The notes: generated by a model not told the origin, from the sequence alone. A stretch of 64,000 nt of DNA from Aliarcobacter faecis (GCF_013201705.1 NZ_CP053837.1:1-64000); one strand, 5' to 3'. Positions 1 to 10,640 are shown, counted from the stretch's first letter. Made by a program: numbers and translations.

Positions 1-1314
1 ATGACAAGTAAAGATTTTTTAGAACTTATTAAAAAAGAAGCAAATCAAAACGATTATGAAAGATACTTAAAACAGTTAGTTTATAAAAAAGTATCTTCAG
101 ATGAAAATATTGCTATTTTTGAAGTAAACAATAAATATATAGCTTCATGGATAAAAAGTAAATTTACAGATTTAATCCAACACTGTTTTGAAATTTATGA
201 TAGTTCAAAACCAAAAATAGAGATAAGACTAGCTGGTGAAAAAAAGACAAAAAAAGAGATTTTAAAAGAGCAAGTTGAAAATCAAAGTTCTGAAAGCACT
301 ATTTTAAATCCATCTTACACTTTTGATTCATTTGTTGTTGGTTCTTCAAATCAAATGGCATATAATGCCTCTTTAGCAGTTGCTACAAAACCAGGTATTC
401 AATATAACCCTCTATTTATTTATGGGGGAACAGGTCTAGGAAAAACTCACCTTTTACAAGCAATTGGAAATCATGCTTTAGAAAATGGAAAAACTGTAAT
501 TTATGTAACAATTGAACAATTTATGAATGATTTTACATTTTCAATTAAAAATAAAAATATGGAACATTTTCGTGCAAAATATAGAAATTGTGATGTTTTA
601 TTGATAGATGATGTTCAATTTTTAAGTGGAAAAGAACAAACTCAAGAGGAGTTTTTTCACACTTTTAATGAACTTCATAATGCAAAAAAACAGATAGTTA
701 TGACTAGTGATAGACTTCCTTCTCAAATAGCTAGTCTTGTTGATAGATTAAAATCAAGATTTGAATGGGGATTAACAGCTGATGTCCAAATACCAGGACT
801 TGAAACAAAAATAGCTATTATTGAAAAAAAATCTGAATTAAACGGAATAAAATTAAGTAAAGAGATTATAAATTTTATTGCAACTTCACTAGATAATTCT
901 ATTAGAGAAATTGAAGGTGTAATTATACGAATAAATGCTAGTGCATCTTTACTTAATCAAGAGATAAATTTAGCAATGGTTCAAGGGCTTTTAAAAGAAC
1001 AAATCAAAGAGAATAAAGAGAATATTAAACTTCCTGATATAATAAATATTGTTTCAAGTGAATTAAATATAAAACAAAGTGATATAAAATCTAAAAAAAG
1101 AACAGCAACAGTTGCAAATGCAAGAAGAGTTGTAATATATCTTGCAAGAGAATTAACTCATAATTCAATGCCTGATATAGCAAAAGTTCTAGGAATGAAA
1201 GATCATAGCTCTATTTCTCATAATATTAAAAAAGCAAATGAGTTAATGGAAGAAGATGAAAACTTTAAATTAGTAATTCAAAATTTAAAGAACAAAATCA
1301 TAAATAAGGAGTAG
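1..1314 (+). CDS. dnaA: Chromosomal replication initiator DnaA
   Basis: DnaA binds DnaA boxes at oriC, unwinds the origin and loads the helicase. The 437-residue protein shows the family's order: an N-terminal helicase-interaction domain, an AAA+ domain with Walker A GGTGLGKT near residues 142-149 and Walker B LLIDDVQF near 199-207, and a C-terminal DNA-binding domain with the DHSSISHNIKK signature near residue 401. The length is normal for Campylobacterota. The ATG is the first base of the window, so the assembly was probably rotated to dnaA and any upstream RBS or upstream origin half is not visible. dnaN and gyrB follow on the same strand. Confidence 0.98.
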   Translation: MTSKDFLELIKKEANQNDYERYLKQLVYKKVSSDENIAIFEVNNKYIASWIKSKFTDLIQHCFEIYDSSKPKIEIRLAGEKKTKKEILKEQVENQSSESTILNPSYTFDSFVVGSSNQMAYNASLAVATKPGIQYNPLFIYGGTGLGKTHLLQAIGNHALENGKTVIYVTIEQFMNDFTFSIKNKNMEHFRAKYRNCDVLLIDDVQFLSGKEQTQEEFFHTFNELHNAKKQIVMTSDRLPSQIASLVDRLKSRFEWGLTADVQIPGLETKIAIIEKKSELNGIKLSKEIINFIATSLDNSIREIEGVIIRINASASLLNQEINLAMVQGLLKEQIKENKENIKLPDIINIVSSELNIKQSDIKSKKRTATVANARRVVIYLARELTHNSMPDIAKVLGMKDHSSISHNIKKANELMEEDENFKLVIQNLKNKIINKE

Positions 1315-1466
1315 AAGTTTTAAACTGTTGTGTGAAAAGATGTGAATATATATCTAGTTTTAATCACCTTATAAAGTTTCGATTTTATAGTGCTTTTAAC
1401 TATATTTTCATCTTTTCACATACACCTACTACTTTTACTAAAAAATAAACAAACATAGGAGAAAAA
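1315..1466. other. Candidate origin region (oriC2-type) between dnaA and dnaN
   Basis: This very AT-rich 152-base gap holds DnaA-box-like 8-mers of the form TNTTCACA: TGTGAAAA at 1331, TGTGAATA at 1341, and TTTTCACA at 1413. Two of them lie in a 12-base perfect inverted repeat, TGTGAAAAGATG at 1331-1342 and CATCTTTTCACA at 1409-1420, around an A/T stretch. Campylobacterota are known to place an origin half downstream of dnaA. Origin function here is inferred from box-like sequence and position. The dnaN RBS (AGGAG) is at the right edge. Confidence 0.55.
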
Positions 1467-2537
1467 ATGAAGTTTGTAATTACAAAAAATATACTTGAAA
1501 ATGTTATAGCTTCAATGCAACCTTTTTTAGAAAAAAAAGACTCAAGTGCAATAACATCACATGTATATTTAGAAACACAAAATGATAAACTAATTGTAAA
1601 AGCAACTGATTATGAAATTGGTTTAGAAACAACAATAGATAACATTTCTGAAATAGAAGATGGAAAAACAACAGTAAATGGAAATAATTTACTTGGAATT
1701 ATTAAAAGATTAAAAAATGAAAATATTACTTTAGAAACAAATGGAAATAATCTTGTAATAAAACAGAATAAATCAATATTTAAACTTCCAACTTATGATG
1801 CAAATGAATATCCAATACTAAACAAATATGAAAATCTAAAAGAGTTATCAATTTCAACTATGAACTTTATAAACTCTATTAAAAAAATAACTCCTTCTAT
1901 TGATAATAACAATCCTAAATTTGAATTAAATGGAGCATTATTAGATATAAAAAGTCAAAAAATAAACTTTGTTTCAACAGATACTAGAAGATTAGCATTA
2001 TCATATTTAGAAAATATATCAAATGATGAAATACAATTAATTATTCCTAAAAAAGCAATTATAGAAATTCAAAAACTATTTTTAGATAATGCAAAAATTT
2101 ATTGTGACCAAACAAACTTAATTGTTTCAAATGAAAATACAAAATTTTTTACAAAACTTATAAATGGAAAATTTCCTGATTATGAAAGAATTATTCCATC
2201 AACATTAAAATATAGTTTCCCACTACCTAAAAATATTTTAGTTGAATCAATTAAACTTGTAACTTCACTATTTTCAAATATTAAAATTACATTCAATCCA
2301 AAATATATAATTTTTGAGTCATTAGATGAAGATAGTGTTGCTACAACTCAAATAGATATTGATATAAATATTCCAAATGAGTTCTATTTAGCTGTAAATG
2401 CAAAATATCTACTTGATTTTTTAAGTACTTCAAATAGTGAAAAAATAAAAATAGGATTTAATGAGTCGAATTTACCATTTTATTTAGAAGATGATAAATT
2501 TTATACAGTTGTAATGCCAATTGTTTTAGAAAAATAA
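1467..2537 (+). CDS. dnaN: DNA polymerase III sliding clamp (beta subunit)
   Basis: The beta clamp encircles DNA and tethers Pol III and other partners. The product has 356 residues, the usual size for a clamp monomer with three repeated DNA-clamp folds, and ends in a typical beta-strand segment VVMPIVLEK. The start is preceded by the RBS AGGAGAAAA. Its position between dnaA and gyrB is the standard origin-proximal order in bacteria. The sequence is divergent from E. coli, as expected for Campylobacterota; identification rests on length, overall fold-like pattern and synteny. Confidence 0.96.
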   Translation: MKFVITKNILENVIASMQPFLEKKDSSAITSHVYLETQNDKLIVKATDYEIGLETTIDNISEIEDGKTTVNGNNLLGIIKRLKNENITLETNGNNLVIKQNKSIFKLPTYDANEYPILNKYENLKELSISTMNFINSIKKITPSIDNNNPKFELNGALLDIKSQKINFVSTDTRRLALSYLENISNDEIQLIIPKKAIIEIQKLFLDNAKIYCDQTNLIVSNENTKFFTKLINGKFPDYERIIPSTLKYSFPLPKNILVESIKLVTSLFSNIKITFNPKYIIFESLDEDSVATTQIDIDINIPNEFYLAVNAKYLLDFLSTSNSEKIKIGFNESNLPFYLEDDKFYTVVMPIVLEK

Positions 2538-2543
2538 TAATAA

Positions 2544-4877
<2,334 letters not shown>

Positions 4878-4879
4878 AA

Positions 4880-4906
4880 ATAACTAAGATTTTAAATCTT
4901 AGTTAT
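4880..4906 (+). terminator. Hairpin after gyrB, probable terminator
   Basis: A near-perfect palindrome, ATAACTAAGATTT paired with AAATCTTAGTTAT, begins just after the gyrB stop. It is followed by AAAAC and then a run of five T, so it is a weak intrinsic terminator that may let some transcription continue to queF. Confidence 0.6.
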
Positions 4907-4943
4907 AAAACTTTTTATAAAAAATTCAAAAAAAAGGTTAATA

Positions 4944-5327
4944 ATGGAAATAAAATATGGTGAAAAAGAGATTTTAGAATTTGATATAAATAATCCTGAA
5001 AATTTTTGGCCAAATGAACATAGTAAAAATTATATAATAGATATTGAATTACCAGAGTTTATGGCAAAATGCCCAAGAAGTGGTTATCCAGATTTTGCAA
5101 CAATTAAAATACAATATACTCCAAATAAAAGTGTTATTGAATTAAAAGCTTTGAAGATTTATATAAACTCTTTTATGAATAGATATATCTCTCATGAGAA
5201 CTCTGCAAATGAGATTTTTGATACACTTTTTTCTAAGCTAGAACCAAGATGGCTTAAAGTTATAGCAGATTTTAAACCACGAGGAAATGTTCATACAGTT
5301 ATTGAAATAGATAGCTCAAAAATATAA
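4944..5327 (+). CDS. queF: NADPH-dependent 7-cyano-7-deazaguanine (preQ0) reductase
   Basis: QueF reduces the nitrile of preQ0 to the amine preQ1 on the way to queuosine in tRNA. The 127-residue protein is the short, unimodular (YkvM-like) type with a tunnelling fold. The catalytic pair is visible in CPRSGYPDF: Cys43, which forms the thioimide, and Asp50, with the same seven-residue spacing as C55/D62 of B. subtilis. The family's substrate-binding motif appears as IELKALKIYINSF, with its conserved Glu. The RBS is AAAAAGG before the ATG. The HTH gene at 5338 follows closely on the same strand. Confidence 0.95.
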   Translation: MEIKYGEKEILEFDINNPENFWPNEHSKNYIIDIELPEFMAKCPRSGYPDFATIKIQYTPNKSVIELKALKIYINSFMNRYISHENSANEIFDTLFSKLEPRWLKVIADFKPRGNVHTVIEIDSSKI

Positions 5328-5337
5328 GAGAAAAGCC

Positions 5338-5952
5338 TTGCAAAGATTAGTTACAACAAAAGAAGCTTCAGAAATTTTGGGCTTATCTTTACAAGGAATT
5401 CATTATAGAATTAAAAATAATCAATTAAAATCGCAGAAAAAAGATGGAAAACTCTTTGTTTATCTTGATGATAATTTAACTTATAACAATCAAAATTCAA
5501 ATACAAATAATCATAATATAAAACTAGATTTTAATACTTTTGATAAGGTAATTGAGTCAAAAGATGAACAAATTTCACTTTTAAAAAAGTCAATAAAATG
5601 GATGAGAAAACAGTATGTTTCAGAAATTGAGAGACTTGAAAAAAATCAAAAAAGGATAATTGAAGTTTTTAATAGTGAAATAAAACTTTTGCAAAGTGCT
5701 TTTAATGAGATGAGAGCTATATATAAACCACAAATAGAAGATAAAAAAGAGTTTTCTAAATCTAGCTCAAGCTCAAATGAATTTATTACGATAAAAGAGT
5801 TCTTTGCTATTTTAAAAAGAGCAAATAAGAGTGAAATTGAGATAAAAGGCATTATTTTTAATGCTATAAAAAAAGGTGATAAAAGATTTATTTATAATAA
5901 AAAAGATAAAAAACTTTTGATTTTAAATGAAGATTTTAATGATTTGATTTAA
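5338..5952 (+). CDS. Helix-turn-helix and coiled-coil protein of unknown function
   Basis: I do not recognise a named family. The start is the TTG at 5338, as no ATG occurs until mid-protein; the upstream purine run AAGAGAAAAG is a weak RBS. Residues 1-45 look like an excisionase/MerR-type winged helix (TKEASEILGLSLQGIHYRIK, then a two-strand wing). Residues about 65-125 are a strongly charged coiled coil (SLLKKSIKWMRKQY, then IERLEKNQKRIIEV). The last 55 residues (EFITIKEFFAILKRANKSE) look like another small helical domain. DNA binding as an oligomer is an inference. It lies 10 bases after queF and may be co-transcribed. Confidence 0.75.
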   Translation: MQRLVTTKEASEILGLSLQGIHYRIKNNQLKSQKKDGKLFVYLDDNLTYNNQNSNTNNHNIKLDFNTFDKVIESKDEQISLLKKSIKWMRKQYVSEIERLEKNQKRIIEVFNSEIKLLQSAFNEMRAIYKPQIEDKKEFSKSSSSSNEFITIKEFFAILKRANKSEIEIKGIIFNAIKKGDKRFIYNKKDKKLLILNEDFNDLI

Positions 5953-5971
5953 AAATTTGAAGTACAAAAAA

Positions 5972-6078
5972 GTACTCCTTTCCAGATACCCAATCACAAC
6001 CCTAAAAAAGGTGCCTTGCTATGTTCCCATCCTGGGGCTTTGCCTTTAGTAAAACTTGAAAGGGTCTAAAAAGGAGCA
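5972..6078 (-). ncRNA. ffs: Signal recognition particle RNA (4.5S type)
   Basis: Read on the minus strand, about 6078 to 5972, the sequence folds as a small bacterial SRP RNA of about 105 nt. The apical SRP domain IV is clear: CAGG, then ATG-GGAA-CAT (a GGAA tetraloop closed by three pairs), then AGCA, giving the CAGG/AGCA internal loop recognised by Ffh. The ends pair as CTCCTTT with AAAGGAG, and the next stem is AGACCC with GGGTATCT. A T-run (ACTTTTTTGT on the minus strand) lies just beyond the 3' end and would act as terminator. A possible -10 (TATAAT, minus) is about 45 bases upstream of the 5' end, so the transcript may be processed. Confidence 0.85.
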
Positions 6079-6167
6079 TTCAAAACATTTTTTATGTTCT
6101 CAATGCTACTTTTTAAAGATTTGGATTATAACCAAGATAAGATTAATCTATTATAAAAAAGAGAATT

Positions 6168-6575
6168 ATGGCATATTTAATACTTTTTATATCTGCATTT
6201 TTATCAGCAACACTACTTCCACTAGGAAGTGAAGCTTTGCTTATTTATAATATTAAAGAGGGATATAATATTTATCTTCTTCTGCTTATTGCAACTTTAG
6301 GGAATAGTCTTGGTTCAGTTTTAAACTACTATCTAGGATTAAAAGGTGAAGAGTATTTAGTAAATAAAAAATTTATCAAAGAGAAATATATAAATTTGTC
6401 AAAAAACTATTTTGATAAATATGGAGCTATTTGTATACTTTTAGCTTGGTTACCAATAATTGGAGATCCTATTACATTTGTAGCTGGAGTTTTAAGATAT
6501 AATTTTAAAATATTTGTTATTTTAGTAGTAATATCAAAGCTATCAAGATATCTTTTTATAGCTTTGATAATTTAG
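6168..6575 (+). CDS. YqaA/DedA-like inner membrane protein
   Basis: The 135-residue protein resembles the YqaA branch of the SNARE-associated/VTT (DedA-like) family, whose larger members move lipids across the membrane. It has three or four hydrophobic segments (about 3-25, 35-57, 85-105, 112-134), the acidic residue and glycine pattern LPLGSEALL near residue 20, GNSLGSVLNYYLGL near 48-61, and WLPIIGDPITFVAGVLR near 92-108. These match the re-entrant-loop motifs of the family. The start ATG has a GAGAA Shine-Dalgarno. It ends two bases before the stop of the convergent frameshifted gene. Substrate is unknown. Confidence 0.8.
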   Translation: MAYLILFISAFLSATLLPLGSEALLIYNIKEGYNIYLLLLIATLGNSLGSVLNYYLGLKGEEYLVNKKFIKEKYINLSKNYFDKYGAICILLAWLPIIGDPITFVAGVLRYNFKIFVILVVISKLSRYLFIALII

Positions 6576-6576
6576 T

Positions 6577-7081
6577 TTAGATTTTTCCTACAATAATTTT
6601 TTCAAGCCATTTTATATGTCTAGGACCATTTTTTATATCATCTATACTAATAAGTGCAATTTTTCCTTGATAATCTTCAAGATATTTTCCATTTTTCTTA
6701 TAAAAAACTATAATATTATCGCCTAGTTTTGTATTAAAAACCTCATTGTATGAAAAAATTGTTTCATAACCATCTGTTGCAATAACTTTAAAATATGTGT
6801 TATTATAATCCTTTTTACTCTCTGCTTTTTATAATAGCCTTATCAATAATATCTTTTAATAAAACACCTTCATAGCTTTCTACATTGTCTTTTGTCTCGC
6901 CACTCATACAAACAACAGGAGTTGAGCCACTTTTAAAATAACTCATTTTTTCAAGCTCTTTTACATCTAATTTTAGTATATTTTCTACTAAACCAGAAAC
7001 TTCAATTTGTGTTGATATCTTATAATTTTCATTTGCAAATAGGCTAAATGTAAATATTAAAACTAATAATACTTTTCTCAT
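6577..7081 (-). pseudogene. Frameshifted periplasmic molybdopterin-dependent-oxidoreductase-like protein
   Basis: Two reading-frame pieces make one protein of about 167 residues. The first piece (start 7081) begins with the signal peptide MRKVLLVLIFTFSLFANE and continues with the strand pattern of an oxidoreductase Mo-binding (sulfite-oxidase-like) domain: IEVSGLVENILKLDVKELEKM. It stops at 6815 (IIKSRE-stop). In the neighbouring frame the domain continues as AESKKDYNNTYFKVIATDGY to the end ...KWLEKIIVGKI at 6577. Removing one base from the five-A tract (T5 at 6826-6830 on the plus strand) restores one frame. Whether this is a real mutation or a sequencing error cannot be told here. The ATG overlaps the upstream methyltransferase stop (ATGA), indicating translational coupling. 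Confidence 0.8.
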
Positions 7082-7884
7082 TTTTCAACTTCCCATGATA
7101 TAAATGCCCAAATTAGGAACTCTTTTATCTTCTTATTTTTATAAGTTGTATTAAAATACTCTCTTAAAATTTTTTCCTCTTTTTTAGACATTTTTCCTAA
7201 ACTCCATTTTAGGCTTTGGATAAATTCATCAACATTAGGAGTATCAAATTTTGAATTTTTTGTTTTTATAAAATCAACCTTTGCAAAAATTCCCATACCA
7301 TGTAGAGTATTTACTAGATATATATAATCAGGTCTTGGAATAATCTCTCTTTTTATTTGAGCCAGAATATCTCTATCTACAAAACTTCCACCAACTTTTG
7401 TAGTAAGATATACTCTTTTATTTGCTTTTTCATTTAATTTTTTTAAAGCTTTTTTTATATTTTTTACTTCCATTGACCTACTAGCTACAACAATATCAGC
7501 ATTTGGAACATCTTCCCAATTATCATACCAAGATTTATGAATAGTTGTAAGATTTTCAATATTTTTCTCTTTTGCATTTTGTTTTGCATAATTTAACATT
7601 TCACTTGAATAATCAAGTGCATAAACATTTTTTAATTTATCAGCAAGTGCTAGTGAAATTGTTGCTGGACCACTTCCAACATCAAGTAGAGTTTCACAAT
7701 CTTTTATATCAACCTTACTTATAAACTCTTTTGTATATGGGCTGTTTATAACATTTTGACTAAAATATTGGGCTTTTTTATCCCAATCTCCACTACTTTT
7801 ACCCTTGAAAGTAGAGTTTTTCATCTGTTTTTTATATAGTTTTGCAAAATCTAATTTGTCCAAATTTGTATTCTTTAATGCCAT
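7078..7884 (-). CDS. Class I SAM-dependent methyltransferase in the molybdate cluster
   Basis: This 268-residue protein has a Rossmann-like methyltransferase core: motif I ETLLDVGSGPATISLALAD near residues 63-82, motif II VYALDYSSEMLNYAK near 88-102, and a later ADIVVASRSMEV strand near 128. The substrate is unknown. The preceding N-terminal region (SSGDWDKKAQYFSQNV) resembles small-molecule methyltransferases such as those acting on quinones or cofactors. It is the sixth gene of the molybdate operon order on the minus strand, 54 bases after modC, and overlaps the frameshifted Mo-domain gene by four bases. This suggests, but does not show, a role linked to molybdate or Mo-cofactor. RBS AAGGAG precedes the ATG. 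Confidence 0.82.
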   Translation of the reverse strand: MALKNTNLDKLDFAKLYKKQMKNSTFKGKSSGDWDKKAQYFSQNVINSPYTKEFISKVDIKDCETLLDVGSGPATISLALADKLKNVYALDYSSEMLNYAKQNAKEKNIENLTTIHKSWYDNWEDVPNADIVVASRSMEVKNIKKALKKLNEKANKRVYLTTKVGGSFVDRDILAQIKREIIPRPDYIYLVNTLHGMGIFAKVDFIKTKNSKFDTPNVDEFIQSLKWSLGKMSKKEEKILREYFNTTYKNKKIKEFLIWAFISWEVEK

Positions 7885-7938
7885 TTCTTCTCCTTATATT
7901 TTTGGTATATAAAATATCAGTACCTTAAAATTTTTTAA

Positions 7939-8793
7939 TTATACTCCTCTTATTATAGGAGTAAATGCTTTTGTACTTACATTTACTTTTTGCCCAATCT
8001 CTAAAAATTTTGTTTCTTCATTACTTATTATAACTTCAACAATTTGTTGCCCAATAGCAACAATAGCTATGTTTATAACATCAACTTTTATAATCTCTAA
8101 AAGTTCACCTTCAAAACTAAATTTTTGGCTACCTTGAGTTTTTAGAAGAATATCTTTTGGTAAACCATCATCAATAACCTTACCACTATTAATAACTAAA
8201 ACTCTTGACCCAAGTCGATACATCTCACTAGGATCATGACTTACCATAATTGTAGTTGTATTAAACTCTTTATGTAGAGTTAATATCTCAGTTTGAAGTT
8301 TTGCTCTCATGAGAGGATCAAGTGCTGAGAGCGGTTCATCCATAAGAAGTATTTTTGGTCTTTTCATTAAAGCTCTACAAAGACTAACTCTTTGTTTTTG
8401 TCCACCACTTAAAGAGTTTGGATATCTATTTCTTAACTCATACATATCTGTCATACTTAAGAGATATTTTGCTAACTCTTTATCTTTCTTTACATAAAGT
8501 AGATTGTCAATTACACTTAAATTTGGAAATAGGGCATAATCTTGAAAAACAAAACCAATATCTCTTTTTTGAATAGGTTTTGAGTAGTTTTTATCTAACC
8601 AAATTTCATTATCTACAATAATCTCTCCATTAGCCTCTTCAAGTCCAGCAAGTATTCTTAAAATAGTAGTTTTCCCACTTCCACTAACACCACTTAATGC
8701 TACAAACTCTCCGCTATTTAAAGTTAGATTTATATCTAAAAGCATTTTTCCAATACTTCCATGAAGCTCTTTATTTATATTTAATTTTATCAT
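7939..8793 (-). CDS. modC: Molybdate ABC transporter ATP-binding protein
   Basis: ModC powers molybdate import on the cytoplasmic side of ModB. The 284-residue protein has Walker A GVSGSGKTT near residue 36, signature LSGGQKQR near 128, Walker B ILLMDEPLSALD near 149, and the switch histidine in MVSHD near 183. The last 60 residues (FSFEGELLEIIKVDVINIAI...) form a short TOBE/Mop-type domain typical of ModC. It begins directly after the modB stop, with no gap, so the two are translationally coupled. Sulfate or tungstate cannot be excluded from sequence alone, but the Mop proteins and ModE alongside make molybdate/tungstate the best call. Confidence 0.94.
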   Translation of the reverse strand: MIKLNINKELHGSIGKMLLDINLTLNSGEFVALSGVSGSGKTTILRILAGLEEANGEIIVDNEIWLDKNYSKPIQKRDIGFVFQDYALFPNLSVIDNLLYVKKDKELAKYLLSMTDMYELRNRYPNSLSGGQKQRVSLCRALMKRPKILLMDEPLSALDPLMRAKLQTEILTLHKEFNTTTIMVSHDPSEMYRLGSRVLVINSGKVIDDGLPKDILLKTQGSQKFSFEGELLEIIKVDVINIAIVAIGQQIVEVIISNEETKFLEIGQKVNVSTKAFTPIIRGV

Positions 8794-9486
8794 CTATATA
8801 AACCTATCTTTCTTTTGATTACCATTAAAAATATAAACTGCTAGTAGAGTTAAAAAACTTATAATAATCATAATTAAACTATAAATATGAGCATTTTTAT
8901 AGTCTAATACTTCAACAAATTCATATATAGCAATGGCCGCAACTCTTGTCTCATTTGGAATACTTCCTCCAATCATTAAAACAACTCCAAACTCTCCAAC
9001 AGTATGTGCAAAAGTTATGATAAGTGCAGTTAATAGTGAAGGTTTTATATTTGGTAGTGCAACTAATAAAACTGTTTTAAATTTACTTTTTCCACTAATA
9101 TAACTAGCTTCAATCATATTTTTATTTAAACTTTCAAATCCACTTTGAAGAGGTTGTACCATAAAAGGAAAACTATAAATACAACTAGCGATAATTATTC
9201 CATAAAAATTAAATACTAGTTTTATTCCAAAATAGTCTTGAAAAAATTGACCAATTGGAGAGTTATGAGATAAGCCCCAAAGAAGATAAAATCCTAAAAC
9301 TGTTGGTGGAACAACTAATGGCATAGTTGAAAGGGCTTCTAAAAATGGCTTAGATTTTGACTTTGTTTGAGATAAATACCAAGCAAGTGGCATACATATA
9401 ATAAACAAAATCAAAGTTGTAATAAATGCTAATTTAAACGATAAAATAAATGGTGCATAGTCTACATTTAATAAATAATCAATCAT
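8794..9486 (-). CDS. modB: Molybdate ABC transporter permease
   Basis: ModB is the homodimeric inner-membrane channel of the molybdate importer. The 230-residue protein has about five membrane segments (first at about 14-34, next after SKPFLEALSTMPLVVPPTVLG) and the cytoplasmic EAA loop MIEASYISGKSKFKTVLLVALPNIKP (abridged: EASYISGKSKFKTVLL), which docks on ModC. Family features include PLVVPPTVLGFYLLWG and the GEFGVVLMIGG segment near residue 167. The start overlaps the end of the upstream Mop gene by eight bases, a sign of an operon. Confidence 0.94.
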   Translation of the reverse strand: MIDYLLNVDYAPFILSFKLAFITTLILFIICMPLAWYLSQTKSKSKPFLEALSTMPLVVPPTVLGFYLLWGLSHNSPIGQFFQDYFGIKLVFNFYGIIIASCIYSFPFMVQPLQSGFESLNKNMIEASYISGKSKFKTVLLVALPNIKPSLLTALIITFAHTVGEFGVVLMIGGSIPNETRVAAIAIYEFVEVLDYKNAHIYSLIMIIISFLTLLAVYIFNGNQKKDRFI

Positions 9487-9871
9487 TTAAAACCCTTAGA
9501 ATAGATAAATCACTAGCTTTTATCAAAATATTTACTTCATTATCTTTTTTTAAATCTAGTTTTATTGAAGACTCTTTTGTGATGATACTTTCTAAGTTTG
9601 TATCTGCTATTTGTAAAGAGATTGAACTAAGTAGTTCTCCATTTCTTATATCAGTTATTTTTGCAAGAGCTTGATTTGATAGACTAATATCATCTATAAA
9701 TTTTTTTGAGATTATTATATTTGTTGGCTTTACTAAAAGTTCAACATATTTTCCAACTTTTACATCAGAGTTTAAATCTAAACTCATCATTTTAAAAATC
9801 ATATTATTAAACTCAAATTTTACGATATTTAAACTATCTAAAGTTTGAATATCTTTTACTCTTGCAATCAT
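9479..9871 (-). CDS. Stand-alone double-Mop (TOBE) molybdate-binding protein
   Basis: This 130-residue protein consists of two repeats of about 60 residues with the alternating strand pattern of Mop/TOBE domains: residues 1-60 end in GKYVELLVKPTNIIISK, and residues 68-126 end in NEVNILIKASDLSIL. Such proteins bind molybdate at subunit interfaces and act as a cytoplasmic store or buffer. It lacks any DNA-binding or ATPase domain. It sits between modA and modB, which is an uncommon but functionally sensible place. The first repeat is more diverged than the second, so oxyanion binding is inferred from fold pattern and context. Confidence 0.8.
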   Translation of the reverse strand: MIARVKDIQTLDSLNIVKFEFNNMIFKMMSLDLNSDVKVGKYVELLVKPTNIIISKKFIDDISLSNQALAKITDIRNGELLSSISLQIADTNLESIITKESSIKLDLKKDNEVNILIKASDLSILRVLND

Positions 9872-9884
9872 AACTTACTCTTCT

Positions 9885-10631
9885 TTATTTTACTAAATAA
9901 CCAAAATCAATAAAGATTTTTTTAGCTTTTTCACCTAAAATAAAATCATAGAAAGCTTTTGCTTCAGCATTATCTTTTGCTTTACTTAAAATAACAATTC
10001 CTTGGTCAATAGGAGTATATAATTTTGGATCAACACTTACCCAGTTTACATTCTCTTTGTATTGAGACATTTTTTCATCATATAAAGATGATTTTGCAAT
10101 AAACCCAACATCAGCAGCTGTCATAGCATAAGTTACTGCTTGAGAGATAGATTCAGCATAAACAAATTTATTTTCTACTTTATCTAAAATGTTTGCATTT
10201 TTCATAGCTTCAAGAGCAGCAGTTCCATAAGGTGCTGTTTTTGGATTTGCAACAGCAATTTTTGAGATAGAATCTTCAGCTATTAATTTAATTCCTTTAG
10301 AGAAATCTAATTGTTTTGCACTTAACATTGCTAAACTTCCTTGAGCATAAATAACTGGTTTTGTAGCAGTTAAATTCTCTTTTTCTAAAGTTTCTGGGAA
10401 TTTCATATCAGCACTCATAAAGATATCAAATGGTGCTCCATTTTGAATTTGAGTTGTGAATTTTCCACTACTTCCAAGAACTACTTCTACTTTTGTATCT
10501 GGGTTTGTTTTATTGAACTCAGCGATTAAATTATTAATTGCATAACTAACATTTGCAGCAACTGCTACATTAATTGTTCCAGCAAAAATAGTTGAACATA
10601 AAAATGCTAATCCTAAAATAATTTTTTTCAT
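9885..10631 (-). CDS. modA: Periplasmic molybdate-binding protein
   Basis: ModA captures molybdate (or tungstate) in the periplasm and delivers it to ModBC. The 248-residue precursor has a signal peptide (MKKIILGLAFLCSTIFAG) and then the two-lobe binding-protein pattern: INVAVAANVSYAINNLIAEF, VEVVLGSSGKFTTQIQNGAPFD (shortened here to LGSSGKFTTQIQNGAPFD) and AVANPKTAPYGTAALEAM. These match ModA oxyanion-contact regions: the early Ala/Ser, the SSGK loop and the APYG segment. It follows modE by nine bases in the same operon, with an AAGGAAAA ribosome binding site. Confidence 0.95.
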   Translation of the reverse strand: MKKIILGLAFLCSTIFAGTINVAVAANVSYAINNLIAEFNKTNPDTKVEVVLGSSGKFTTQIQNGAPFDIFMSADMKFPETLEKENLTATKPVIYAQGSLAMLSAKQLDFSKGIKLIAEDSISKIAVANPKTAPYGTAALEAMKNANILDKVENKFVYAESISQAVTYAMTAADVGFIAKSSLYDEKMSQYKENVNWVSVDPKLYTPIDQGIVILSKAKDNAEAKAFYDFILGEKAKKIFIDFGYLVK

Positions 10632-10640
10632 ATTTTTTCC

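Noticed and set aside
6826-6830. Phase-variable homopolymer
   Set aside because: Only five bases long; too short for the slippage seen with G8-G12 tracts. A mutation or read error is more likely.
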